A DNA stretch of 7,197 bases. It comes from CAZLKN01 sp964560135. GTDB taxonomy: Bacteria > Actinomycetota > JAICYB01. Positions 1 to 5,607 of this stretch are shown piece after piece; within the stretch, counting starts at the first letter, position 1, and each line of letters begins with the position of its first letter. The position numbers and the translations under genes were made by a program. Under the pieces are notes generated by a model. That model searched no databases. It worked only from the letters and a program-made list of their open reading frames with translations, and was not told the DNA's origin. The stretch is taken from assembly GCA_964560135.1 (NCBI GenBank), contig CAZLKN010000100.1, positions 1 through 7,197 of the forward strand. Reading direction: 5' to 3'.

Positions 1-203
1 CGGGCGTCGCGGACGACCTCAAGCTGAGCGTATTCGATCGCTTCGACTGGGGCGGACGCCAGTCGGCCAGTTCGCCCGGGCTCGGGAGCGGACTCTGCCT
101 CGTGGCCGGATTCGCGAAGCTCCACGGCGGACATGCATGGGTCGAGGATCGCCCCGACGGCGGTGCCTCGTTCCGGGTTCGCCTGCCTGCTAGCGTCGGA
201 TGA
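1..203 (+). CDS. Sensor histidine kinase, C-terminal end of the ATPase domain (partial)
   Basis: Only the 3' end of the gene is in the window; the frame begins at base 3 and runs 66 codons to a TGA at 201-203. The translation holds the last part of a HATPase_c (GHKL) fold: an F-box-like stretch VFDRF, then a G2-type glycine-rich turn GLGSGLCLV, then the usual closing pattern (KLHGG, a WVE strand, PDGGASFRVRLP). These are the parts of a histidine kinase that close over ATP during autophosphorylation. The G2 box reads GSGLCLV where GTGLGLAIV is typical, a mild deviation that keeps the key glycines. The sensor, dimerisation and N-box parts lie upstream and cannot be judged, so the signal and partner regulator are unknown. 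A GHKL anti-sigma kinase is a less likely alternative. The next gene is a tRNA on the opposite strand, so this gene ends its transcription unit. Confidence 0.8.
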   Translation, partial: GVADDLKLSVFDRFDWGGRQSASSPGLGSGLCLVAGFAKLHGGHAWVEDRPDGGASFRVRLPASVG

Positions 204-277
204 CGCGCAGGCCGTCCTGCCGACGCGATCCGATCATCCGCCGATCTCATGGCGCGCATGACAGGGTTCCGACTCGG

Positions 278-350
278 TGGGCGTGGTAGGAATCGAACCT
301 ACGACCCCCTGGTTGTGATCCAGGTGCGCTAGCCGCTGCGCCACACGCCC
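278..350 (-). tRNA. tRNA-Val (anticodon CAC)
   Basis: The minus strand folds into a full cloverleaf. The acceptor stem is 7 perfect pairs (344-350 with 279-285), followed by U8-G9. The D arm is GCGC/GCGC with an 8-nt loop containing the GG pair. The anticodon stem is CCTGG/CCAGG (320-324 with 308-312) with loop ATCACAA, giving U33 and anticodon CAC (315-317). The variable loop has 5 nt, and the T arm is GTAGG/CCTAC around the loop TTCGATT. G15 and C48 can form the Levitt pair, and the discriminator is A73 (base 278), as expected for valine tRNAs. The 3' CCA is not encoded (CCG follows), so it must be added after transcription. The tRNA reads GUG valine codons, which are abundant in this GC-rich DNA. 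It lies 45 bp downstream of the phosphoesterase gene on the same strand but has its own candidate promoter. Confidence 0.93.
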
Positions 351-361
351 TTCGGCCCCCG

Positions 362-367
362 ATGATA
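362..367 (-). promoter_or_regulatory. Candidate -10 element for the tRNA-Val gene
   Basis: TATCAT on the minus strand lies 11 nt before the first base of the tRNA. Standard spacing puts the transcription start near 355, leaving about 5 nt for RNase P to remove. No good -35 hexamer is visible at 16-19 nt. The tRNA could also be transcribed by read-through from the phosphoesterase gene. Confidence 0.4.
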
Positions 368-395
368 CCTGGCCCGCGGCCCCGGCGCGTCGAGC

Positions 396-1688
396 CTACA
401 GCGTGAAGGTGTGGGTGATCCTGCTCAGGGGGCCCGTCACGTAGTTCAGATAGATCGGTGGGACGTGTTCTCCACGCTTCCAGACCAGCTCCCGGTCGGA
501 GATCTGCCGCCAGGTCACGTGCACCCGGTCGTTCTCCACCCCCACGACGGTGTAGGTGTACGGCCAGTCCTTGAGTGACGGCACCTCGAGCTGGGTTACC
601 GAGCCGTCCCCGACGCCCAGCAGTGCCGAGCGGTGCGTGTGTCCGGCGACGACGCCCACGAGCCGGTGCCCGGACAGCGCGTCGAGGAGCTCGGCCGAGT
701 CCGCGTCGCGCAGCCCGAACATCACTGGCGGGAAGCCGGGGAAGGGTTGGAGCTCGTGGTGCAGCACGAGCAGCGTGGGGCGCTCGGGATCGAGGCGGTC
801 GGCCAGGGCGCGGGCCTGGCCGGGCTCCAGCGCCCCGTTGTTCACACCCCCCGAATCCTCGCGGAACCCGCCGCGGGCCAGGTCCCAGTCGGGGAACGGT
901 GAGGGTACGGGGTCGGTGGAGTCGATCAGCGCGACCTGGAGAGGACCGAGCTCGACCACGGTGTCGGAGGGTTGGTGTCCGAAGGCCTTGGCGAAAAGCT
1001 CCCGTCCCACCGGCTCTCTCGTGGAGCGCTGCACGCGGTCGTGGTTGCCGAGCACGGCGTGCACCGGCGCATCGAGCCCGCCCATGATCTCGGCGGCCCG
1101 GACGAACTGCTCCGGTTCGCCGTCCTCGGTGATGTCGCCGGGGACGATCACGAACTCCGGCGCCACGGCGTTGATGTCCCCGACGGCGACCTCGGCGTTG
1201 GTCCCCGCCCCCTCGGCCCCGATGTGGACGTCGGTGAGGATCACGAAGCGCCGTCCCGGCGGCGGCTCGGGGGATGCGAGCACGATCTCGCCCTCGGTGG
1301 CGTGCCGGGGCGGCACCGGGAAGCGAAGCTCGCCTTCGCCGAGCTTCCGGAACTCCTCGGCCCCCTCCCCGAGGTAGGGGGTCATGTAGATGTTGGTCCA
1401 GTCGGCGAAGCGTTGCAGGACTGCCGCCCCCAGCGGCACCGAGTCGGGCCGGGGCCCGACGAGGGAGGCGATCCAGTCCGCGTGGGCGTCGAGGACATCC
1501 TCCGGAGCGGGTGCGGCGCGGTCGGACAGGGCCCGGCGGATCATCTCCGCGCGGCGCGCGGTGCGCTCGCCTTCGTCCGCGTACTCGCCACCCCAGGCCG
1601 CGAAGACCCGGGCCCGGCCCCCTTCCACGAGCCAGCACGAACGGATCAGGGCGTCGACGAGGTCTGGGCGGGCATCCGGTTGGGTCAT
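396..1688 (-). CDS. Calcineurin-like metallophosphoesterase with N-terminal extension
   Basis: A 430-aa soluble protein with no signal peptide or membrane segment. Residues ~147-395 carry the complete motif set of the binuclear-metal phosphoesterase fold: TDVHIG (D153, H155), PGDITEDG (D185), LGNHD (N215, H216, D217), a His pair at 310-311 and AGHTH (H350, H352). All metal ligands expected for the family are present, so it should be an active phosphomonoesterase or phosphodiesterase. The order and spacing resemble the CpdA-like class III cyclic-nucleotide phosphodiesterases, but the substrate cannot be read from the sequence. Residues 1 to ~135 are mostly helical and rich in Trp, Arg and Glu, and I do not recognise them; they make the protein about 130 residues longer than a minimal family member. 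The ATG at 1688 is chosen because it is the first start after a -10-like element and no Shine-Dalgarno site is seen. The gene is divergent from the ABC-F gene and followed by tRNA-Val. Confidence 0.9.
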   Translation of the reverse strand: MTQPDARPDLVDALIRSCWLVEGGRARVFAAWGGEYADEGERTARRAEMIRRALSDRAAPAPEDVLDAHADWIASLVGPRPDSVPLGAAVLQRFADWTNIYMTPYLGEGAEEFRKLGEGELRFPVPPRHATEGEIVLASPEPPPGRRFVILTDVHIGAEGAGTNAEVAVGDINAVAPEFVIVPGDITEDGEPEQFVRAAEIMGGLDAPVHAVLGNHDRVQRSTREPVGRELFAKAFGHQPSDTVVELGPLQVALIDSTDPVPSPFPDWDLARGGFREDSGGVNNGALEPGQARALADRLDPERPTLLVLHHELQPFPGFPPVMFGLRDADSAELLDALSGHRLVGVVAGHTHRSALLGVGDGSVTQLEVPSLKDWPYTYTVVGVENDRVHVTWRQISDRELVWKRGEHVPPIYLNYVTGPLSRITHTFTL

Positions 1689-1697
1689 CGCGAAGCC

Positions 1698-1703
1698 AGG
1701 GTA
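1698..1703 (-). promoter_or_regulatory. Candidate -10 element of the metallophosphoesterase gene
   Basis: TACCCT on the minus strand lies 9 nt before the ATG at 1688. Standard spacing would start the RNA at about 1691, leaving a leader of only 3 nt. It fits the TANNNT consensus but not the exact 6-nt spacing seen at four other genes here, so it is less certain. It sits next to the palindrome 1707-1722, which would lie in the spacer between -10 and -35. Confidence 0.4.
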
Positions 1704-1706
1704 GAC

Positions 1707-1722
1707 GCCGCACCGGTGCGGC
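1707..1722. repeat. Perfect 16-bp palindrome, possible operator
   Basis: GCCGCACC is followed immediately by its reverse complement GGTGCGGC, with no spacer. With no loop it would not form a good RNA hairpin, so a DNA site for a dimeric regulator is the likelier reading. It lies just upstream of the candidate -10 of the phosphoesterase gene, a place where a bound protein could block or recruit polymerase. No regulator gene is adjacent. Confidence 0.45.
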
Positions 1723-1783
1723 CGCCAGAAGTCGGGCTCAAGGTTCCGCTTGTGGGGGCCGATAGACTAGTCAGGAACGACTA

Positions 1784-1860
1784 CGCGGTGGAGGATTTTC
1801 GCAGCCTGCACGGACCACCTCGGTGGTCCGAAGGGATAGGGACACGCGTCGCGGTGGAGG
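1784..1860 (+). repeat. Direct repeat pair CGCGGTGGAGG
   Basis: The 11-mer CGCGGTGGAGG occurs at 1784-1794 and again at 1850-1860, start points 66 bp apart, flanking the palindrome at 1811-1830. Both copies lie in non-coding DNA upstream of the ABC-F gene. They could be regulator sites or remnants of a small duplication. In GC-rich DNA an 11-mer match at this distance is suggestive only. Confidence 0.35.
1811..1830. repeat. Inverted repeat with 9-bp arms, hairpin or operator
   Basis: CGGACCACC (1811-1819) and its exact reverse complement GGTGGTCCG (1822-1830) are separated by two bases. As RNA it would form an 8-bp stem with a CUCG tetraloop, a stable YNMG-type loop. No T tract follows, so it is not a classical intrinsic terminator. 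It lies about 95 bp upstream of the ABC-F start, so it would be in the ABC-F leader only if transcription starts further upstream than the proposed start at 1926. Confidence 0.5.
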
Positions 1861-1880
1861 GACCAGCGCTCGTGTCCGTC

Positions 1881-1903
1881 GGCCCGGAGCCATGCTCCGG
1901 GCC
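1881..1903. repeat. Inverted repeat with 10-bp arms, overlapping the ABC-F -35 region
   Basis: GGCCCGGAGC (1881-1890) pairs perfectly with GCTCCGGGCC (1894-1903) around the 3-nt spacer CAT. It ends 10 bp before the candidate -10 (1914-1919), so it fills the place where a -35 element would be. That suits an operator for a dimeric repressor or activator. As RNA it is a very stable hairpin, but the following bases (GAACCCGTT) have no U run, so termination is less likely. Confidence 0.5.
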
Positions 1904-1913
1904 GAACCCGTTC

Positions 1914-1919
1914 TACACT
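1914..1919 (+). promoter_or_regulatory. -10 element, leaderless promoter of the ABC-F gene
   Basis: TACACT is followed by exactly 6 nt and then the GTG at 1926. Standard -10 to +1 spacing places the transcription start on the G of the start codon. There is no Shine-Dalgarno sequence before the GTG. The -35 position is occupied by the palindrome 1881-1903 and has no TTGACA-like hexamer. Confidence 0.65.
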
Positions 1920-1925
1920 GCAGTA

Positions 1926-3842
1926 GTGATCGAGATCCGCGGCATCACCAAATCCTTCGGCGCGCAGGTCCTGTTCCGGCGCGCCGACCTGCGTGTCGGC
2001 GCGCGCGACCGTCTGGCCCTCGTCGGGCCCAACGGGTCGGGCAAGACCACCCTGCTGGAGATGATCGTGGGCGAGCAACGCCCCGATGCGGGGGCGGTCC
2101 AGGTCACCGCGGGGGCCCGGCTCGGCTACCTGCCGCAGGAGACCGACGCCCTGCGGGGCAAGGCGATCCTCGAGGAGGTCATCTCGGCGGCTCCGTCCCA
2201 CGGGGAGGTCAAGGCGCGCCTCGAGGTTCTCGAGCACGAGATCGCCGAGGCGGACGACGGCGAGCGCGACGAGTTGCTGGCCGAATACGCGCGGATCCAG
2301 CAGCACTTCGACGAGCTCGGCGGCTGGACGGCGGAGACCGATGCCCGACGGATCCTGTCCGGTCTCGGGTTTAGGGACGCCGATCTCGAACGTCGGACCG
2401 AGACCCTGTCCGGTGGCTGGCTCATGCGCGTGGCCCTCGCCAAGCTCCTGCTGGCGGCGCCGGATGCGCTTCTCCTGGACGAGCCCACCAACCACCTCGA
2501 CCTGCTCTCGGTGGAGTGGCTGGAGCGATTCCTCTCGGCCTACGACGGCACGGTTCTGATGATCTCCCACGACCGCGACTTCATGAACGGCTTCGCGAGC
2601 CGGGTAGTGGAGATCGAGGACGGCGAGCTCGTGTCCTACACGGGCAACTACGCGTCCTTCGTCCAGCAGCGCACCGAGCGTGCCGAGCGTCTCGCCGCGA
2701 CCGCGCGCAACCAGGCCAAGCGGGTGGCCGAGATCGAGACCTTCGTGAACCGGTTCCGCTACAAGGCCTCGAAGGCCCGCCAGGTGCAGAGCCGGATCAA
2801 GATGCTCGACAAGATGGAGCGCGTGGAGGCGCCCCGGGAGCGTCGCCGCCGGATCGGGGTGGGTTTCCCTGCGCCGCCGCGGTCCGGGAGGATCGTGCTC
2901 GAGCTCGACGGGGTGCGCTTCGGGTACGACGGTGTTCCCGTGTACGACGGCCTCGACCTCGAGGTCGAGCGCGGTGAGAAGGTCGCGCTCGTGGGGCCGA
3001 ACGGCGCCGGCAAGACGACGCTGCTCAAGCTCGCCGCGGGGGCCCTTCACCCCCAGGGCGGGGAGCGCCACTACGGCCAGAACGTGGCCGTCGGGTACTT
3101 CGCCCAGCACACCATCGAGGCGCTCGACCCGGGGGCCCGGGTGATCGAGGAGATGCAGCAGTCGATCCCGCGCACCGCCGACGTGCGGGCCCGGGATCTG
3201 CTCGGCCGGTTCCTGTTCTCCGGCGACGACGCGGACAAGCCCGTCTCGGTGCTCTCCGGCGGAGAGCGTACACGGCTGGCGCTTGCGAAGCTCCTCGTCT
3301 CTCCGCTCAACCTGCTCTGCCTCGACGAGCCGACGAACCACCTCGACGTCCAGAGCCGCGACGCGCTCGAGCAGGCGCTGGACGCCTACGACGGCTCGAT
3401 CATCCTCATCACCCACGACCGGCACCTGATCCGGTCGATCGCGAACCGCGTCATCGAGGTGCGGTCGGGGGCCGTCCGGTCCTTCCCCGGGGATTACGAC
3501 TACTACCTGTGGCGGACGGCCCAGGAGAAGGCCGAGCAGGCGCAAGAGGCCGAACCGGCGCCGCAGGAGCGTCCGGCGCCGGCGGCAAGAGAGCACCGGC
3601 GGAGTACGGCTGCCGATCGTGCGGACGTCCGGAAGCAGCGCGCGGAAGTCCGGAAGGTCGAGCGCAGCCTCGAGCAGGCGCATGGGGAGGCCGAGCGGCT
3701 CTCCGCGGTGCTCGCCGACCCCGGTTTCTATTCCTCCGGCGAGGACGTGGCCGGCACCACGAAGGCCTACGAGGACCTGCGGACCCGGATCGCGGAACTG
3801 GAGCGGGAGTGGGAGCGGCTCACCGAGGGCCTCGAGGCGTAG
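1926..3842 (+). CDS. ABC-F family ATPase (YheS/YdiF-like ribosome-associated factor)
   Basis: A 638-aa soluble protein with two ABC ATPase domains and no membrane segment. Domain 1: Walker A GPNGSGKT (34-41), signature LSGGW (161-165), Walker B LLLDEP with catalytic E186, then TNHLD, and H-loop SHDR (214-217). The linker at ~240-305 includes a basic helical stretch (FVNRFRYKASKARQVQSRIK), which in ABC-F proteins reaches towards the peptidyl-transferase centre. Domain 2: GPNGAGKT (357-364), LSGGE (443-447), LCLDEPTNHLD (E468) and THDR (496-499). Residues ~530-638 are a charged, Ala/Pro-rich stretch and then a coiled coil, as in Uup/YheS-type proteins. All ATPase residues are intact. ABC-F proteins bind the ribosomal E site and relieve stalling or displace antibiotics; the linker looks like the housekeeping YheS/YdiF type, so resistance is possible but not indicated. 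The GTG start at 1926 is chosen because the family begins right at this point (IEIRGITKSFG) and follows the -10. An in-frame GTG at 1788 would add 46 residues unlike the family. Confidence 0.95.
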   Translation: MIEIRGITKSFGAQVLFRRADLRVGARDRLALVGPNGSGKTTLLEMIVGEQRPDAGAVQVTAGARLGYLPQETDALRGKAILEEVISAAPSHGEVKARLEVLEHEIAEADDGERDELLAEYARIQQHFDELGGWTAETDARRILSGLGFRDADLERRTETLSGGWLMRVALAKLLLAAPDALLLDEPTNHLDLLSVEWLERFLSAYDGTVLMISHDRDFMNGFASRVVEIEDGELVSYTGNYASFVQQRTERAERLAATARNQAKRVAEIETFVNRFRYKASKARQVQSRIKMLDKMERVEAPRERRRRIGVGFPAPPRSGRIVLELDGVRFGYDGVPVYDGLDLEVERGEKVALVGPNGAGKTTLLKLAAGALHPQGGERHYGQNVAVGYFAQHTIEALDPGARVIEEMQQSIPRTADVRARDLLGRFLFSGDDADKPVSVLSGGERTRLALAKLLVSPLNLLCLDEPTNHLDVQSRDALEQALDAYDGSIILITHDRHLIRSIANRVIEVRSGAVRSFPGDYDYYLWRTAQEKAEQAQEAEPAPQERPAPAAREHRRSTAADRADVRKQRAEVRKVERSLEQAHGEAERLSAVLADPGFYSSGEDVAGTTKAYEDLRTRIAELEREWERLTEGLEA

Positions 3843-3843
3843 A

Positions 3844-4173
3844 TCAGCGGATCTGACTACCGCAGTGCCGGCACGCATCCACCTGGGGATCCACCGTCTC
3901 GCCGCAGGTCGCGCAGTGGATGCGGCGGCGGCCGCGCAGGCTGAGGACGAAGAAGAGCGGGATCAGCAGGAGCAGGAGGGGGATCGCCCGTATCCGGATG
4001 AGCGCCCCCGCCGCGATCACCAGCACTACCGCCACGGCCAGCAGGCGCCACGGTGACGACGGCTGGTCGTCGTCCCCGGGCCATCCACGTCCGCGGGAAC
4101 CCCAGGCCATGGACGTGAGCCAGACGAGGCCCGCGACCACCCCGATCAGAAGGAGTACCGCGAGCAGAACCAT
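3844..4173 (-). CDS. Small membrane protein with C-terminal zinc ribbon
   Basis: A 109-aa protein of unknown function. It has three hydrophobic segments, at about residues 2-22, 43-59 and 63-79, the last two joined by a short Arg-containing turn. A positively charged stretch (RGRRR, 80-84) follows, then a compact treble-clef/zinc-ribbon motif with Cys87, Cys90, Cys101 and Cys104 (CxxC-x10-CxxC). The positive-inside rule places the ribbon in the cytoplasm and the N terminus outside. The loop between helices 1 and 2 is Gly/Asp-rich. Such membrane-tethered zinc ribbons are common in actinobacteria and usually have no known role. The ATG at 4173 is chosen because a -10 element ends 6 nt before it; a GGAGG lies one base before the ATG, too close to act as a normal ribosome-binding site. 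Its stop codon is one base from the ABC-F stop on the other strand. It is divergent from the Spinster-like MFS gene. Confidence 0.82.
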   Translation of the reverse strand: MVLLAVLLLIGVVAGLVWLTSMAWGSRGRGWPGDDDQPSSPWRLLAVAVVLVIAAGALIRIRAIPLLLLLIPLFFVLSLRGRRRIHCATCGETVDPQVDACRHCGSQIR

Positions 4174-4179
4174 GCCTCC

Positions 4180-4185
4180 AGGCTA
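4180..4185 (-). promoter_or_regulatory. -10 element, leaderless promoter of the zinc-ribbon membrane protein
   Basis: TAGCCT on the minus strand is followed by GGAGGC (6 nt) and the ATG at 4173, so the transcription start falls on the A of the start codon. The hexamer is identical to that before the second MFS gene. No convincing -35 is seen. Confidence 0.62.
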
Positions 4186-4228
4186 TCCTGCTTCATCCCG
4201 TCCGGCTGTAGTTCGACGGAACAGCAGG

Positions 4229-4234
4229 TAGGAT
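4229..4234 (+). promoter_or_regulatory. -10 element, leaderless promoter of the Spinster-like MFS gene
   Basis: TAGGAT is followed by GCCTGG (6 nt) and the ATG at 4241. The bases AGGA inside it could alternatively act as a weak ribosome-binding site 7 nt from the ATG if the RNA started further upstream; the shared spacing with three other genes favours the promoter reading. Confidence 0.6.
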
Positions 4235-4240
4235 GCCTGG

Positions 4241-5584
4241 ATGTTGGGGCGTGAGCGGGCCAAGGCCGGTCGGGCACGCCATGTTCCGGGCTCGAGCTGG
4301 CGGCCGGCTCTCGTGCTCATGCTCGTCGCGCTCGTGGACCGGATCGAAACCGGCATCGTCCCCGGGGTCCTGCCGCTGCTCCAGGACCAGTGGGGGTTCA
4401 GCGACACCGCCGGGGGTGCGATCCCGACGGCGGTGACGATCGCGGGACTCATCGTGACCCTTCCCGCGGGCTACTTCGCCGACCGTACGAACCGGAAGAA
4501 CCTGATCGCTGGCATGGTGGGCTCCTGGTCGCTGATCATCACCGGCTCCGCACTGGCCCCCGGTTTCGGGATCTTCTTCGCCACCCGCGTCGCGCTCGGT
4601 ATGGCCGACAGCGTCGACACCCCGTCGGCCCTCAGCTTGATGGGGGACTTCTACGAACCCAAGCGCCGCTCCCGCGCCTACGGCTACCAGCGGATGTGCT
4701 ACCTGATCGGCAGTCCCATCGGGATCGTCGTGGGCGGGATCGTCGGGCAGGTGTACGGCTGGCGGACCGCCTTCTTCTCCATGGTGATCCCGGGCCTGGT
4801 TGTCGCGTTCCTCGTCTGGCGGCTGCCCGAACCCGTCCGGGGCGCGATCGACCGTCGGGTGGCCCGGCAGGGAGCCGGCGACCAGAGCGAGGCGGCCCCC
4901 CCGGCGGAGCTGGCCGTCGCCGGCACCGGGATCCGCGAGCTGATGAAGGATATCGGGAGCCTGATCCGCGTCCGGACCATCGCTTTCATCTACTTCGGGC
5001 TCATGTGTCTGTTCGCGGGGATCTCGGGCATCTTCTTCTGGCTGCCCACCTACTACGAGCGGGTCTTCGACATGGGTACCGGGCTCGGCGGTGCCCTCAC
5101 GGCGGTCGTGGCGATCGTCGGGGTGATCGGCGGGACGGTGCTCGGCGGCGCCCTGGGGGACCGCCTCCACGGACGCGTGGCCGGAGCGCGGGTGGTGATC
5201 GGAGGTGTCGGACTGTTCGCCGGTTGTTTCCTGTTCGTCGGGGCGTTCGCGCTCGGTGCGCTCGGCCCCCACGTCGTCGCGCTGACCATCGCCGTGGTGG
5301 TCATGGGTACGGCGAGCCCCAACCTCACGGCGGCCATCGCGGACGTGATCCCGGCTGCGCAGCGCGGGATCGGTTTCGCTCTCGTCACGTTCCTGATGTC
5401 GATCGGAAGCGCTTTCGGTCCACTCGGGGTCGGGTTCGCCTCCGACCAGTTCGGTTCCCTGAGGGCGGCGTTCTACGTGCTCGTGGTGCCGATGCTGATC
5501 GGCAGCATCGTCGTGCTGTTCGGGCGCAAGACCTTCGACGCCGACGCCGAGCGGGTGCTCGAGATGGCTCGGCGGTCGCTGTAG
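4241..5584 (+). CDS. Spinster-like major facilitator superfamily permease
   Basis: A 447-aa integral membrane protein, a normal length for a 12-helix MFS carrier. Helix 1 (~23-42) carries the acidic-basic pair D33-R34 in LVDRIETGIVPGVLP, and the loop after helix 2 has the MFS motif A, GYFADRTNRKN (77-87). Both resemble Spinster-family proteins (DR in helix 1; GYLGDRYNRK in the loop), as does the following WSLIITGSALAPGF stretch. Helix 4 has D123 and D126 (GMADSVDTPS) where animal Spinster proteins have a GE pair. A charged cytoplasmic loop at ~197-245 separates the two six-helix halves. Animal homologues move lysophospholipids or sphingosine-1-phosphate; bacterial substrates are mostly unknown, so only proton- or gradient-coupled transport of a lipid-like or aromatic compound can be suggested. 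The ATG at 4241 leaves ~20 residues before helix 1 and matches the promoter spacing. The next MFS gene starts 23 bp downstream, with its own -10. Confidence 0.87.
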   Translation: MLGRERAKAGRARHVPGSSWRPALVLMLVALVDRIETGIVPGVLPLLQDQWGFSDTAGGAIPTAVTIAGLIVTLPAGYFADRTNRKNLIAGMVGSWSLIITGSALAPGFGIFFATRVALGMADSVDTPSALSLMGDFYEPKRRSRAYGYQRMCYLIGSPIGIVVGGIVGQVYGWRTAFFSMVIPGLVVAFLVWRLPEPVRGAIDRRVARQGAGDQSEAAPPAELAVAGTGIRELMKDIGSLIRVRTIAFIYFGLMCLFAGISGIFFWLPTYYERVFDMGTGLGGALTAVVAIVGVIGGTVLGGALGDRLHGRVAGARVVIGGVGLFAGCFLFVGAFALGALGPHVVALTIAVVVMGTASPNLTAAIADVIPAAQRGIGFALVTFLMSIGSAFGPLGVGFASDQFGSLRAAFYVLVVPMLIGSIVVLFGRKTFDADAERVLEMARRSL

Positions 5585-5595
5585 GGCCGCTCCCG

Positions 5596-5601
5596 TAGCC
5601 T
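5596..5601 (+). promoter_or_regulatory. -10 element that sets the start of the second MFS gene
   Basis: TAGCCT is followed by ATGGAG (6 nt) and an ATG at 5608. The same hexamer and spacing occur at the zinc-ribbon gene. The earlier in-frame ATG at 5602 would begin at -6 relative to the expected transcription start and would not be in the RNA made from this promoter. Read-through from the upstream MFS gene could still use 5602. Confidence 0.6.
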
Positions 5602-5607
5602 ATGGAG

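Larger units (their letters stand above)
4178..4240. promoter_or_regulatory. Symmetric divergent promoter region with inverted repeats
   Basis: The 67 bp between the zinc-ribbon gene and the Spinster-like MFS gene read almost as an inverted repeat. The left side holds CCAGG-CTAT-CCTGC (4178-4191) and the right side GCAGG-TAGGATG-CCTGG (4224-4240), so the GCAGG and CCTGG arms match and flank the two opposed -10 hexamers. In the centre, GTTC-GACG-GAAC (4211-4222) is a second smaller inverted repeat, extended by CTG and CAG further out. The arrangement could let one regulator act on both promoters at once. Confidence 0.5.

Noticed and set aside
204..240. Terminator after the histidine kinase gene
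   Set aside because: GCAGG-CCGT-CCTGC (207-220) inside CGGATGA/TCATCCG (197-203 with 234-240) can fold, but the stems are short and interrupted and no T tract follows, so I cannot support a terminator.
279..350. tRNA-His on the plus strand
   Set aside because: Only the anticodon arm fits; the plus strand lacks a T loop of the TTCRA type and a D loop with GG.
247..1713. 488-aa minus-strand frame overlapping the phosphoesterase and the tRNA
   Set aside because: Arg/Pro/Gly-rich translation without motifs, and it runs through the tRNA gene; the 430-aa frame in the same region has all phosphoesterase motifs.
972..1925. N-terminal extension of the ABC-F frame by 318 codons
   Set aside because: Most of it is antisense to the phosphoesterase, and the family N terminus begins at 1926 directly after a -10 element.
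1767..3878. 703-aa open frame on the minus strand across the ABC-F gene
   Set aside because: It is antisense to a gene with complete ABC-F motifs, and its translation is low-complexity, rich in Arg, Leu, Gly and Pro with no domain. This is the usual shadow frame in GC-rich DNA.
4193..5272. 359-aa minus-strand frame, and other minus-strand frames across the two MFS genes
   Set aside because: Antisense to well-supported membrane proteins; the translations are hydrophilic and low-complexity (Asp, His, Gly, Arg, Pro).
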